The notes under the pieces are model-generated. The model searched no databases. It saw only the letters and a list, made by a program, of their open reading frames with translations, and was not told the origin of the DNA. Below are positions 52,771 through 60,877 of a DNA stretch of 64,000 nucleotides, in pieces. Origin of the DNA: Nocardia mexicana NBRC 108244 (lineage in GTDB: Bacteria > Actinomycetota > Actinomycetes > Mycobacteriales > Mycobacteriaceae); contig NZ_BDBV01000029.1 of assembly GCF_001613165.1 (NCBI RefSeq), positions 1-64,000 on the forward strand, given 5' to 3'. A program made the translations under genes and the position numbers. The stretch's first letter is position 1. Every line of letters starts with the position of its first letter.

Positions 52771-54333
52771 ATGGCCGGCGACGAATCGACGGCCGCCCCG
52801 GGGAATCCGCTCCGCCAGCAGCGGGACAAGCGGCTTCCCCGGATCGCGGGCCCGTGCAGCATGGTGATCTTCGGCGTCACCGGTGACCTGTCCCGCAAGA
52901 AGCTGATGCCGGCCATCTACGACCTCGCGAACCGCGGCTTGCTGCCGCCCGGATTCGCGCTGGTCGGTTTCGCGCGCCGGGACTACGCCGACGAGGACTT
53001 CGCACAGGTCGTGCTGGAGGCGGTGAAACAGCACGCGCGCACGCCCTTCCGGCAGGAGGTCTGGGACCAGCTGTCGGAGGGCATCCGGTTCGTGCAGGGC
53101 ACCTTCGAGGACGACGCCGCCTTCTCCCAGCTGGCGGCGACGCTCAAGCAGCTCGACCACGACCGCGGCACCGGCGGCAACCACGCCTTCTACCTGTCCA
53201 TCCCACCCAATGCGTTTCCCCTTGTGCTGCAACAGCTTTCCCGCACGGGGCTGGCCAAGCCGCCGGATCCGGGCCCGGGGGCGCCGAAGCCGTGGCGGCG
53301 GGTGGTGATCGAGAAGCCGTTCGGGCACGACCTGCAGAGCGCCCAGGAGCTCAACACCCTGGTGAACCAGGTGTTCCCCGAGGAGACGGTGTTCCGCATC
53401 GATCACTACCTCGGCAAGGAGACGGTGCAGAATCTGCTGGCGCTGCGCTTCGCCAACGAGATGTTCGAACCGATCTGGAACGCCAACTACGTCGACCACG
53501 TGCAGATCACGATGGCCGAGGACATCGGATTGGGCGGGCGCGCAGGCTATTACGACGGCATCGGCGCGGCCCGCGACGTCATCCAGAACCACCTGCTGCA
53601 GCTGCTTGCGCTGACGACCATGGAGGATCCGGTCAGCTTCCAGCCGCGGGCGCTGCAGATCGAGAAGATCAAGGTGCTCTCGGCGACGAAACTGGTGGAG
53701 CCGCTGGACCAGACGACGGCCCGCGGGCAGTACACGGCGGGCTGGCAGGGCAGCGAGAAGGTGGTGGGCCTGCTCCAGGAGGACGGGTTCGACCCGCACT
53801 CGCGCACCGAGACCTACGCGGCCATCACGCTCAATGTCGACACCCGGCGCTGGGCGGGCGTGCCGTTCTACCTGCGCACCGGAAAACGCCTGGGCCGCAG
53901 GGTGACCGAGATCGCGGTCATGTTCAAACGGGCGCCGCATCTGCCGTTCGACGAGACCATGACCGAGGAGCTGGGCCAGAACGCGCTGGTGATCCGGGTG
54001 CAGCCGGACGAGGGCATCACGCTGCGCTTCGGGTCCAAGGTGCCCGGGTCGAGCATGGAAGTGCGCGACGTCAATATGGATTTCAGCTACGGCGAGTCGT
54101 TCACCGAATCGTCGCCGGAGGCCTACGAGCGGCTGATCCTCGACATGCTGCTCGGTGAGCCGTCGCTGTTCCCGGTCAACGAGGAGGTCGAATTGTCCTG
54201 GCGCATCCTCGATCCCGTGCTGGAGCACTGGGCGGCCGACGGCCGGCCGGAATCGTACGAGGCGGGCACCTGGGGCCCGTGGTCGGCCGACGCGATGCTC
54301 GCCCGCACCGGGCGCGAATGGCGGCGGGCATGA
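52771..54333 (+). CDS. zwf: Glucose-6-phosphate 1-dehydrogenase
   Basis: A 520-residue NADP-dependent enzyme that commits glucose 6-phosphate to the pentose phosphate pathway. The coenzyme motif is FGVTGDLSRKKLMPA near residue 35, and the active-site motif is FRIDHYLGKETVQN near residue 205. ATG 52771 is chosen as it directly follows the tal stop; the upstream in-frame start lies inside tal. Its stop overlaps opcA by four bases. Confidence 0.97.
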   Translation: MAGDESTAAPGNPLRQQRDKRLPRIAGPCSMVIFGVTGDLSRKKLMPAIYDLANRGLLPPGFALVGFARRDYADEDFAQVVLEAVKQHARTPFRQEVWDQLSEGIRFVQGTFEDDAAFSQLAATLKQLDHDRGTGGNHAFYLSIPPNAFPLVLQQLSRTGLAKPPDPGPGAPKPWRRVVIEKPFGHDLQSAQELNTLVNQVFPEETVFRIDHYLGKETVQNLLALRFANEMFEPIWNANYVDHVQITMAEDIGLGGRAGYYDGIGAARDVIQNHLLQLLALTTMEDPVSFQPRALQIEKIKVLSATKLVEPLDQTTARGQYTAGWQGSEKVVGLLQEDGFDPHSRTETYAAITLNVDTRRWAGVPFYLRTGKRLGRRVTEIAVMFKRAPHLPFDETMTEELGQNALVIRVQPDEGITLRFGSKVPGSSMEVRDVNMDFSYGESFTESSPEAYERLILDMLLGEPSLFPVNEEVELSWRILDPVLEHWAADGRPESYEAGTWGPWSADAMLARTGREWRRA

Positions 54334-55238
54334 TCGTCGACATCCCCGCCACCGACACCCGCTCCGTCGCCAAGCGGCTGGTGCAGCTGGCCGAGAGCAA
54401 CGGCGTCATCACCACCGGCCGGGTGCTGACGCTGGTGGTGTGCACACTGGACAGCTCGGAGGCCGAGGGCGCCATCGATGCGGCCAACGACGCCAGCCGC
54501 GAACATCCCTGCCGCGTCATCGTTCTCGCGCGCGGTGACCGGTTCGCCGAGACCAGGCTGGACGCCCAGATCCGCGTCGGCGGCGATGCGGGCGCCTCCG
54601 AGGTGATAGTGCTGCGGCTGCAGGGTGAGCTGATCAATCACGAGAACAGCGTGGTCATCCCGTTCCTGCTGCCCGATACACCGGTGGTGGCGTGGTGGCC
54701 GCGGGGTGCGCCGGTGTATCCGTCCAAGGATGCGGTGGGGCGCTTGGCGATTCGGCGCATCACCGACGCCACCTTCGCGCCAGACCCGCAGCAGGCGATC
54801 AAGGAGCGGGTGAAGTCCTACGCGGCGGGCAACACCGACCTGGCGTGGAGCCGCATCACCTACTGGCGCGCGCTGCTGGCCGCCGCGCTCGACGAGCCCC
54901 CGTACGAGGCGGTCGAATCGGTGACGGTCTCGGGACTGCAGGAGGAGCCCGCGCTGGATGTGCTGGCGGGCTGGCTGGCCGCACGGCTGAACTGCCCGGT
55001 CCGGCGGCGCACCGGCGAGCTGAGGGTCGAGCTGCACCGGCCGACGGTGTCGATCGTGATCTCGCGCCCGCAGACCGGACGCACCGCCACCCTGTCGCGC
55101 ACCGGCGAACCGGACAAGCGATTCGCGCTGGCGCGCCGCGAAACCAAGGACTGCCTGGCCGAGGAGCTGCGGCGGCTGGACGACGACGAGATCTACGCCG
55201 AGGCGCTGTCGGGCATCGACAAGGTCATCTACGAGTGA
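54330..55238 (+). CDS. opcA: OpcA, glucose-6-phosphate dehydrogenase assembly/activator protein
   Basis: A 302-residue OpcA homologue. VVCTLDSSEAEGAIDAANDASREHPCRVIVLARG and PVVAWWPRGAPVYPSKDAVG are typical segments. OpcA promotes assembly or activity of Zwf in cyanobacteria and actinobacteria. The ATG lies in the overlap ATGA with zwf, so the two are made in step. Confidence 0.95.
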   Translation: MIVDIPATDTRSVAKRLVQLAESNGVITTGRVLTLVVCTLDSSEAEGAIDAANDASREHPCRVIVLARGDRFAETRLDAQIRVGGDAGASEVIVLRLQGELINHENSVVIPFLLPDTPVVAWWPRGAPVYPSKDAVGRLAIRRITDATFAPDPQQAIKERVKSYAAGNTDLAWSRITYWRALLAAALDEPPYEAVESVTVSGLQEEPALDVLAGWLAARLNCPVRRRTGELRVELHRPTVSIVISRPQTGRTATLSRTGEPDKRFALARRETKDCLAEELRRLDDDEIYAEALSGIDKVIYE

Positions 55239-55267
55239 GGGGTCCGTGCGGACCGAAGGAGTGACCC

Positions 55268-56002
55268 ATGAGTGAACCGGTCGTCGAGGTATTCTCCGGC
55301 ACCGACGATCTGGTCGCGGCCGCGGCCGCGCGATTCGTCGCGGTGGTGACCGAGGCGCAGGCGCTGCGCGGGTCGGCGTCGGTGGTACTCACCGGCGGCG
55401 GCACCGGCATCGGCCTGCTCGAGGTGGTGCGCAAGGCGCCCGGCGCCATCGACTGGTCGCGGCTGGACGTGTTCTGGGGCGACGAAAGGTTCGTTCCCGC
55501 AGGCGATCCCGAGCGCAATGAGCTGCAGGCGCGGCAGGCGCTGCTGGATCATGTTCCGGTGGACCCCGCGCGGGTTCATCCCGCCGCCGCCTCCGACGGC
55601 GAATATCCGGACCCGGTCGAGGCCGCGGCGGAATATTCGGCGGCGGTGCACGCGCACCTCGCCCAGCACGGGGCGTTCGACCTCCACCTGCTCGGCATAG
55701 GCGGCGAAGGGCACGTGAATTCGCTGTTCCCGCACACCGATGCGGTCCGTGAGGCCCACGAACTCGTTGTGGCCGTGACGGATTCGCCGAAACCCCCGCC
55801 GGTGCGGATCACCCTGACCCTCCCGGCCGTCCGCCTGGCCCGCCACGTCGCGGTGGTCACCGGCGGCGCCGCCAAGGCGGAGGCGGTCGCCGCGGCCCTC
55901 GCGGGCGCCGCACCCGTCGACATCCCCGCCGCCGGGGCGCAGGGCAGCGCCACCACCACCTGGCTACTGGACGAGGAAGCCGCCGCGAACCTCCCCCGCT
56001 GA
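55268..56002 (+). CDS. pgl: 6-phosphogluconolactonase
   Basis: A 244-residue NagB/DevB-fold lactonase. VVLTGGGTGIGLLE and VFWGDERFVPAGDPERN near residue 75 bind the sugar phosphate, and LGIGGEGHVNSLFP near residue 140 carries the catalytic His. It hydrolyses the Zwf product. It is the last gene of the operon and is followed by a repeat hairpin in the gap to a convergent gene. Confidence 0.96.
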   Translation: MSEPVVEVFSGTDDLVAAAAARFVAVVTEAQALRGSASVVLTGGGTGIGLLEVVRKAPGAIDWSRLDVFWGDERFVPAGDPERNELQARQALLDHVPVDPARVHPAAASDGEYPDPVEAAAEYSAAVHAHLAQHGAFDLHLLGIGGEGHVNSLFPHTDAVREAHELVVAVTDSPKPPPVRITLTLPAVRLARHVAVVTGGAAKAEAVAAALAGAAPVDIPAAGAQGSATTTWLLDEEAAANLPR

Positions 56003-56075
56003 CACCCAGGACAGTCGGCCTCCCAACGCCACTCACCCACCGACGCCCCAGACGCTGAGGACGGAACCAGCAACG

Positions 56076-56150
56076 CCGCACCCCCTACGTGTTCCCGCAC
56101 CCCTTGCGGGCCGCTGTAGGGGGTGCGGGAACGTGCAGAGGGTGCGGGAA
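56076..56150. terminator. Inverted copies of the GGGGTGCGGGAAC repeat, terminator-like hairpin
   Basis: TTCCCGCACCCC (about 56091-56102) is followed after some 15 bases by GGGGTGCGGGAA on the same strand, giving a 12-bp perfect stem. A further partial copy (AGGGTGCGGGAA) follows. The sequence is the same unit as the tandem array at 37459. It lies between the convergent pgl and SRPBCC genes. Confidence 0.7.
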
Positions 56151-56165
56151 AGTTCGGCCCAGCGG

Positions 56166-56630
56166 CTAGTTCGTGGTGGTTCCGGGGAGGTGTCGGCAGA
56201 GTTTGCGCAGGCGCGGGACGCTCCAGAGTCGCCACGTCGTTTCGAGCGATATCGCGATCAGGCGGGCGGGGATCCACGGTGCGGTGTCGAACCAGATGCG
56301 GTAGTCGAGGTGCGTGCCGCCGCTGGGCGCGGGGGTCAGTTCGAGGCGGCCGAGGTGGTCGCGGACCGGGCCGCGGATCGTGCGGTATTCGATCAGCCGC
56401 GGCCTGGTGTGGGTGACGATCGACTCGTGGATCTGCCAGATGCCGAGTGCACGTAGGGCTCTCACCGAGCCCGGACCGTTCGGCGTCGCGGGGTCGGCGC
56501 CGTCGCGGATGCGGCGCTGGGTCACGGGCCACAGCCGCGCCCAGTGGTCGGTCAGCAGGTCGAAGACCTGCTCCGGGGTGGCGGGTAGGTCCACGCGGTG
56601 GTGGATACGGAGCCGACCGCAGTCACTCAT
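56166..56630 (-). CDS. SRPBCC-family lipid/polyketide-binding-fold protein
   Basis: A 154-residue START/Bet v1-like protein. HHRVDLPATPEQVFDLLTDHWARLWP at the N-terminus and THLDYRIWFDTAPWIP in the middle fit the SRPBCC polyketide-cyclase-like family. These bind hydrophobic ligands; the function is rarely known. It is divergent from the gene at 56711 and convergent with pgl. Confidence 0.8.
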   Translation of the reverse strand: MSDCGRLRIHHRVDLPATPEQVFDLLTDHWARLWPVTQRRIRDGADPATPNGPGSVRALRALGIWQIHESIVTHTRPRLIEYRTIRGPVRDHLGRLELTPAPSGGTHLDYRIWFDTAPWIPARLIAISLETTWRLWSVPRLRKLCRHLPGTTTN

Positions 56631-56710
56631 GACCCTCCAGTTGGTCCATTGTCCAGTTCATCTGATCGTGCCCCACCCGGACCGCGCGCGCGAATCGATA
56701 GACTGACCCG

Positions 56711-57061
56711 GTGCCACTAGTCGAGGTGACCTACGCAGCCCACGTGCCCGAATCGATGCTGAAAGAACTCGGGCAGCAGCTTCCGCATCTGATCTCGGTG
56801 GCCGTCGAATGCCCCGAGGAGCCGTACGACGGCGATCTCCAGCCCGGCGATGTGGAGATCCGGTTCCGGGCGCTGGGCCCGTTCGACCGCAGCGGGCTCG
56901 ATGTCGTGATCGAGGTGCGGTCCAAGTGGTTCGCCAGTCGCGCCGACAACCGGCAGGAGCGCTGCGAGCGGCTGCACCGCGACATCGAGAAGGCGACGGG
57001 GCTGGAGAATTTCGGCGTGTATCTGTCGCTGCCGGTCGCCGCCTGGGAACAGAGCGAGTAA
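56711..57061 (+). CDS. Small tautomerase-superfamily-like protein
   Basis: A 116-residue protein that starts with Met-Pro-Leu-Val-Glu-Val, where an exposed Pro after Met removal would be the catalytic base in the 4-oxalocrotonate tautomerase/MIF superfamily. VEIRFRALGPFDRSGLDVVIEVRSKWFASRADNRQERCERLHRDI fits the strand-helix-strand unit. The length is closer to CHMI/MIF-type members. The family call is tentative. GTG 56711 is set by this Pro. Confidence 0.5.
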   Translation: MPLVEVTYAAHVPESMLKELGQQLPHLISVAVECPEEPYDGDLQPGDVEIRFRALGPFDRSGLDVVIEVRSKWFASRADNRQERCERLHRDIEKATGLENFGVYLSLPVAAWEQSE

Positions 57062-57112
57062 GCCGCGCCTCACATCGGAGAGGCCGAATCGGTCCCGGGT
57101 AGGGTCGGCGCG

Positions 57113-57622
57113 GTGGACGAGGCGATCAAGGATCTGAGATCGGTGCGGCATTTCCTGCCGCACCCGGTCCCCCGCACCGTTGTCGAGCAGATCATCGACG
57201 TGGCGCGCTGGACCGGTTCGGCCCGCAACCGTCAGCCGTGGCGGTTCGTGGCCGTCACCGATCCCGATGTGCGCCAGGACCTTTCCCGCTCGGGCAACTT
57301 CGCCCTCCACCTCGCCGACGCCCCGCTGGTGCTGGTCCTGCTGTCGGCCGACAACGGCTTCGCCGACACCGAATTCGACATGGGCCGCGTCGCCCAGTCG
57401 ATCTGCCTGACCGCCCACGAGCACGGCCTCGGCACCTGCCTGACGACCTTCCACCCCGACGACAACGTCCGCCACACCGCCCGGCTCGTCGCCGCCGAGC
57501 CGGGCTGGCTGCCCCGCCACGCCATCGCGGCGGGCTACCCCGACCCCGCCCGCCGCGCGGCTCCGACCGCCATACCCCGCGGCCGCCTGACCACGTCCGA
57601 ACTCCTCACCTGGATCTCCTGA
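57113..57622 (+). CDS. Nitroreductase-family protein
   Basis: A 169-residue FMN-dependent nitroreductase fold. IKDLRSVRHFLPHPVPR at the N-terminus and WTGSARNRQPWRFVAVTD near residue 35 bind FMN, as does the later segment GRVAQSICLTAHEHGLGTCLTTF. It would reduce nitro compounds or quinones with NAD(P)H, or act on F420/flavin substrates. GTG 57113 is used. It is 51 bases downstream of the tautomerase-like gene, perhaps in one transcript. Confidence 0.85.
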   Translation: MDEAIKDLRSVRHFLPHPVPRTVVEQIIDVARWTGSARNRQPWRFVAVTDPDVRQDLSRSGNFALHLADAPLVLVLLSADNGFADTEFDMGRVAQSICLTAHEHGLGTCLTTFHPDDNVRHTARLVAAEPGWLPRHAIAAGYPDPARRAAPTAIPRGRLTTSELLTWIS

Positions 57623-57730
57623 CCACCCCGGCCCGCGCCGCCACCGGCCGCATACCCGCGGACGCACCACGGCATACGAACGCGGCGGCGTGAGGCTTGC
57701 CAACGCTTCGGCCCGCACGTCGGCAGACGG

Positions 57731-58699
57731 CTACGGCCGCAGGTTCAGCTTGTCCAAGTGGTTCGTCAGGAAGGTGTTCACGGCATCGGTGCGTTCCAAT
57801 TGCACCAGATGTCCTGCGTCCGGCACCTTTTCGACGGCGCGGAGATCGGGGACGTGAGCGCGGAGCGTGGCCAGCGGGTCGCGGCCGCTGAAACCCTCCA
57901 TGTCCGGGTCGTTCTCGCCGTAGAGGAAGTAGGTCGGGACCGGGACCTCGGTCGGCAGGTCGGCGGTGAGCTCCCAGTTGCGGTCCAGGGCGCGGTACCA
58001 GGAGAGTCCGCCGGTGAAGCCGGTGCGCTCGAATTCGGTTGCCAGCGTGTCCAGTTCGGATTCGCTGAGCCAGCTCCACGGGAGCGGCGGCGCTTCGGGC
58101 AGCACGTCGAGATAGCCCAGGCCCGGCGGGTTCTTCCACGTGTCGAGATAGTGGTAGTCACCGCTCAGCGAGTAGTAGACGCGCTCCAGGAACTCGCGCG
58201 GTCGCGCGGCCAGTTCGGCGTCGGCCACGCCCGGGGTCTGGAAATACGACAGGTGCAGGAAGTGCCGTTCGGCCGCCTTCGTCCAGAACGCCGACGGGGG
58301 TTTCGGCGGGCGCGGGGCGAACGGATTGTTCAGCACGAACACCGCCGCCACCCGCTCCGGTGCGCGCAACGCCAGTTCCCACACCAGTTGCGCGCCGAAA
58401 TCCAGTCCCACGAACACCGCGCGCTCGGCTCCGATATCGTCCAGCAGCGCCAGCAGATCGCCGATCACAGCCCGATTGGTATGCGCCTCGATCCCGTCCG
58501 GCGATTCGGTGCGACCATATCCGCGCAGGTCAGGTGCGATGGCACGGTATCCGGCCGCGGCGACCGCCGACAGCTGCCGGTGCCAGATGAACCAGCCGTG
58601 CGGGAACCCGTGACAGAAGACGACCGGATACCCCTCCCCCTGCTCGGCAACGTGCATCCGGGCCTCGCCTGTTTCCACGAACCGATGTGTCGGCTCCAC
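57731..58699 (-). CDS. Alpha/beta hydrolase, epoxide-hydrolase-like
   Basis: A 322-residue soluble hydrolase. The oxyanion segment is VVFCHGFPHGWFIW. The nucleophile elbow has Asp instead of Ser (FVGLDFGAQLVW), the mark of epoxide hydrolases and haloalkane dehalogenases. YGENDPDMEGF and VPDAGHLVQLE carry the acid and the His. GTG 58699 has GGAGG a few bases upstream. It is divergent from an SDR gene across a KstR-type box, so it may belong to steroid or lipid catabolism. Confidence 0.85.
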   Translation of the reverse strand: MEPTHRFVETGEARMHVAEQGEGYPVVFCHGFPHGWFIWHRQLSAVAAAGYRAIAPDLRGYGRTESPDGIEAHTNRAVIGDLLALLDDIGAERAVFVGLDFGAQLVWELALRAPERVAAVFVLNNPFAPRPPKPPSAFWTKAAERHFLHLSYFQTPGVADAELAARPREFLERVYYSLSGDYHYLDTWKNPPGLGYLDVLPEAPPLPWSWLSESELDTLATEFERTGFTGGLSWYRALDRNWELTADLPTEVPVPTYFLYGENDPDMEGFSGRDPLATLRAHVPDLRAVEKVPDAGHLVQLERTDAVNTFLTNHLDKLNLRP

Positions 58700-58715
58700 T
58701 TCGCCTCCCAAAGAC

Positions 58716-58729
58716 TAGAACGTGTTCTC
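58716..58729. promoter_or_regulatory. KstR-type box (TnnAACnnGTTnnA) between hydrolase and SDR
   Basis: TAGAACGTGTTCTC matches the KstR consensus at every fixed position except the last. It also forms an AGAAC-GT-GTTCT palindrome. It lies in the 54-base divergent gap, about 17 bases before the hydrolase start and 25 before the SDR. KstR represses cholesterol and lipid genes in mycolic actinobacteria. Confidence 0.6.
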
Positions 58730-58753
58730 ATTTCACGGTAATGTCCCGGAGTC

Positions 58754-59593
58754 GTGAACGGAATACTCACCGGCCGGGTCGCCGTCGTCACCGGCGCCAG
58801 CCGCGGCATCGGCAAGGGCATCGCACTCGAGCTCGGGGCGGCGGGCGCGACGGTGTACGTGACAGGTCGCTCCGCCCAGCCCGGACAGCTGCCCGGCACC
58901 GTCGGCCGGACCGCGTCGGAGATCGGCGAACTCGGCGGCACCGGCGTGCCGTTCGTCTGCGATCACCGCGACGACACCGCCGTCGCCGACCTGTTCGCCA
59001 AGGTCCGCGCCGACCACGGCCGCCTCGACGTGCTCGTCAACAACGTCTACAACGCTCCCGCGTCGTCTCGCTGGCTGGGCAAGCCGTTCTGGGAGGTGCC
59101 GCCCGCGGCCTGGGACGAGAGCTTCGATATCGGCGTGCGATCCCATTACGTGGCAAGCCATTTCGCCGCACCGCTGCTGATCGAGTCCGGCGGGCTGATC
59201 GTCAGCGTCTCCTCCCCCGGCGCCGAACACCACACGCACAACACCGTGTACGGGGTCGCGAAGGCCGCCGTCGACCGGCTCACCGCGGATATGGCACACG
59301 ACTTCGCCGATACCGAGGTCACCGCCGTCTCCATCTGGCCCGGCATCGTCAACACCGAACTGCTGCAGATGGTTCCGCCCGGCGCCGACGGCCGCCGCCT
59401 GATCACCCTGCCCGGAGAGGGCACCTTCGATCTCGACGAGGCGGAGTCCCCACGTTTCCCGGGCCGCGCCGTCGTCGCCTTGGCGGGCGACCCGAACCGC
59501 CGCGCCCGCACCGGAAAGGCCTGGCGCGTAGCAGATCTCGCCGAGGACTACGGTTTCACCGATGTCGATGGGCGGGTCCCCCGCACGGGATAG
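58754..59593 (+). CDS. Short-chain dehydrogenase/reductase (DHRS1-like)
   Basis: A 279-residue SDR. The coenzyme motif is VVTGASRGIGKGIALEL, and LDVLVNNVYNAP is the NNAG-like motif. The catalytic Tyr/Lys are in TVYGVAKAAVDRL with an upstream Ser (SVSSPG). The pattern with a C-terminal extension is like DHRS1-type steroid and carbonyl reductases. GTG 58754 has GGAG closely upstream. It is divergent from the epoxide-hydrolase-like gene across a KstR-type box. Confidence 0.9.
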   Translation: MNGILTGRVAVVTGASRGIGKGIALELGAAGATVYVTGRSAQPGQLPGTVGRTASEIGELGGTGVPFVCDHRDDTAVADLFAKVRADHGRLDVLVNNVYNAPASSRWLGKPFWEVPPAAWDESFDIGVRSHYVASHFAAPLLIESGGLIVSVSSPGAEHHTHNTVYGVAKAAVDRLTADMAHDFADTEVTAVSIWPGIVNTELLQMVPPGADGRRLITLPGEGTFDLDEAESPRFPGRAVVALAGDPNRRARTGKAWRVADLAEDYGFTDVDGRVPRTG

Positions 59594-59678
59594 GCCCACA
59601 CCTTCCCCGCCCTGGGAATACTCGATAATCGGTGGCAGATGAATTGCGTCACCGACACACCGGGTGACCCGGGACAAG

Positions 59679-59750
59679 ATGAGGGTGCGAATGGAGGGGC
59701 TTCGGTTCGACGCCACACCAGCCGAAGATGAACGCGCGCAGGTTCAGTGA
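59679..59750 (+). CDS. Possible 23-residue or shorter peptide coupled to the CHAP gene
   Basis: ATG 59679 or 59691 opens a short frame (MEGLRFDATPAEDERAQVQ) that stops with TGA at 59748-59750, overlapping the ATG of the CHAP gene (TGATG). GAGGG lies five bases before the 59691 ATG. The CHAP gene has no ribosome site of its own. It may be a coupling leader or the remnant of a longer upstream gene. Evidence is limited. Confidence 0.3.
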   Translation: MRVRMEGLRFDATPAEDERAQVQ

Positions 59751-60835
59751 TGGCTACCCGCGAAGATCTGACCGGCTTCGTCGAGGCCCTGAAGCTCCCG
59801 GAGATCCCCAGTGGGGGGCTGATCGCCGTCTTCAACGCCGTGCGGGAGGGCATCTGCGCATCGATTCTGATGTTCGCCTCCGGCAGAGGAGAGGAGCAGC
59901 CAGACCTGACACAGTGGATGATGCAGAAGAAGCTGCTCGGCGAGAAGGGCCTCAACGTACCTCGGGACAAGTCGGCAATGGCCGAGGGCTACAGTTCGCG
60001 AAAAGACGAGTTCGAGTCGAAAATCAAGGAAATGGACCGGCAGGGCGATGCCGTCAACGACTCGGTGCTCAACACCTTCAAGGTCGCGAACGGAACCTTC
60101 CAGGCGATCAAGAAACGAATCGACCACCTCGACGGCGAACTGCGAAGTATCGAACAGCGTGTGAACAAGGAGGGTGCACTTCTCCCGCTGACGGCCGCCA
60201 GTGAGGCGCGGGCCATCCACAGCCTGCTGTCGGCCTTCGACGACGTCTACACCAAAGTCGACGAGGCGACGACGAAGATGCGCACAGAGGCGGGGGAAAT
60301 CAGCAGCTCCCATCCATACTCACCGGGCCCGACCCGCGGCGGTCCGAGGCTTCCCACACCAGCGGCCAGCAACGCCAGTTACAGGCTGAATGAGAAAGGC
60401 ACGATCAACGGCATTCTCCAGAATGCAAGGGGCGAGGTGGGCACCGTGGAAAAGGCGGGCGACGACCTGCCGGGTAAGCCGTACGACATCAATGACGCAT
60501 GGTGTGCCGCATTCGCCAGCTGGACTTGGAAAGAGGCCGGCTACGACGTCAAGTGGTCGAACAAGGACTATGTGCCCAGCATTTGGGCCGATGCCCAGCA
60601 CATGGGATTGAACGACGGCGTGCAGAATGCCAAACCCGGCGACATGATCGTCTTCGACTGGAACGGCGACGGGACACAGGACCACATAGGGATCGTGGAA
60701 TCCGTCGACGGCAATACGATCAGAACCATCGAAGGAAACGCCGGAGCCCGGGGCGAAGTAAAACGCAACGACTACCAGATGGGAAGCTCGGTTCTGGTCG
60801 GCGTCGTCAAGCCACCGGCGAACAGCTCCGTATAG
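59750..60835 (+). CDS. CHAP-domain peptidoglycan hydrolase-like protein with long helical N-terminus
   Basis: A 361-residue protein. Residues about 1-185 are helical and charged (KDEFESKIKEMDRQGDAVNDSVLNTF), like the helical N-domains of type VII-secreted actinobacterial proteins; no Sec signal is present. A short Pro-rich linker leads to a CHAP domain (about 210-360) with the catalytic Cys252 in DAWCAAFASW, His312 in DHIGIVE and Asn330 in EGNAG. It would cut peptidoglycan amide bonds. GC is visibly lower than in the neighbours, suggesting transfer. The start overlaps a tiny upstream frame. Confidence 0.75.
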   Translation: MATREDLTGFVEALKLPEIPSGGLIAVFNAVREGICASILMFASGRGEEQPDLTQWMMQKKLLGEKGLNVPRDKSAMAEGYSSRKDEFESKIKEMDRQGDAVNDSVLNTFKVANGTFQAIKKRIDHLDGELRSIEQRVNKEGALLPLTAASEARAIHSLLSAFDDVYTKVDEATTKMRTEAGEISSSHPYSPGPTRGGPRLPTPAASNASYRLNEKGTINGILQNARGEVGTVEKAGDDLPGKPYDINDAWCAAFASWTWKEAGYDVKWSNKDYVPSIWADAQHMGLNDGVQNAKPGDMIVFDWNGDGTQDHIGIVESVDGNTIRTIEGNAGARGEVKRNDYQMGSSVLVGVVKPPANSSV

Positions 60836-60877
60836 CGGATAGCGCAGACATAGCGAGTCGGTATGGCGCCGAACCTC

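Noticed and set aside
53780-53800. tRNA-like TTCGA loop
   Set aside because: The sequence is inside zwf and no cloverleaf stems surround it; no tRNA was found in the window.
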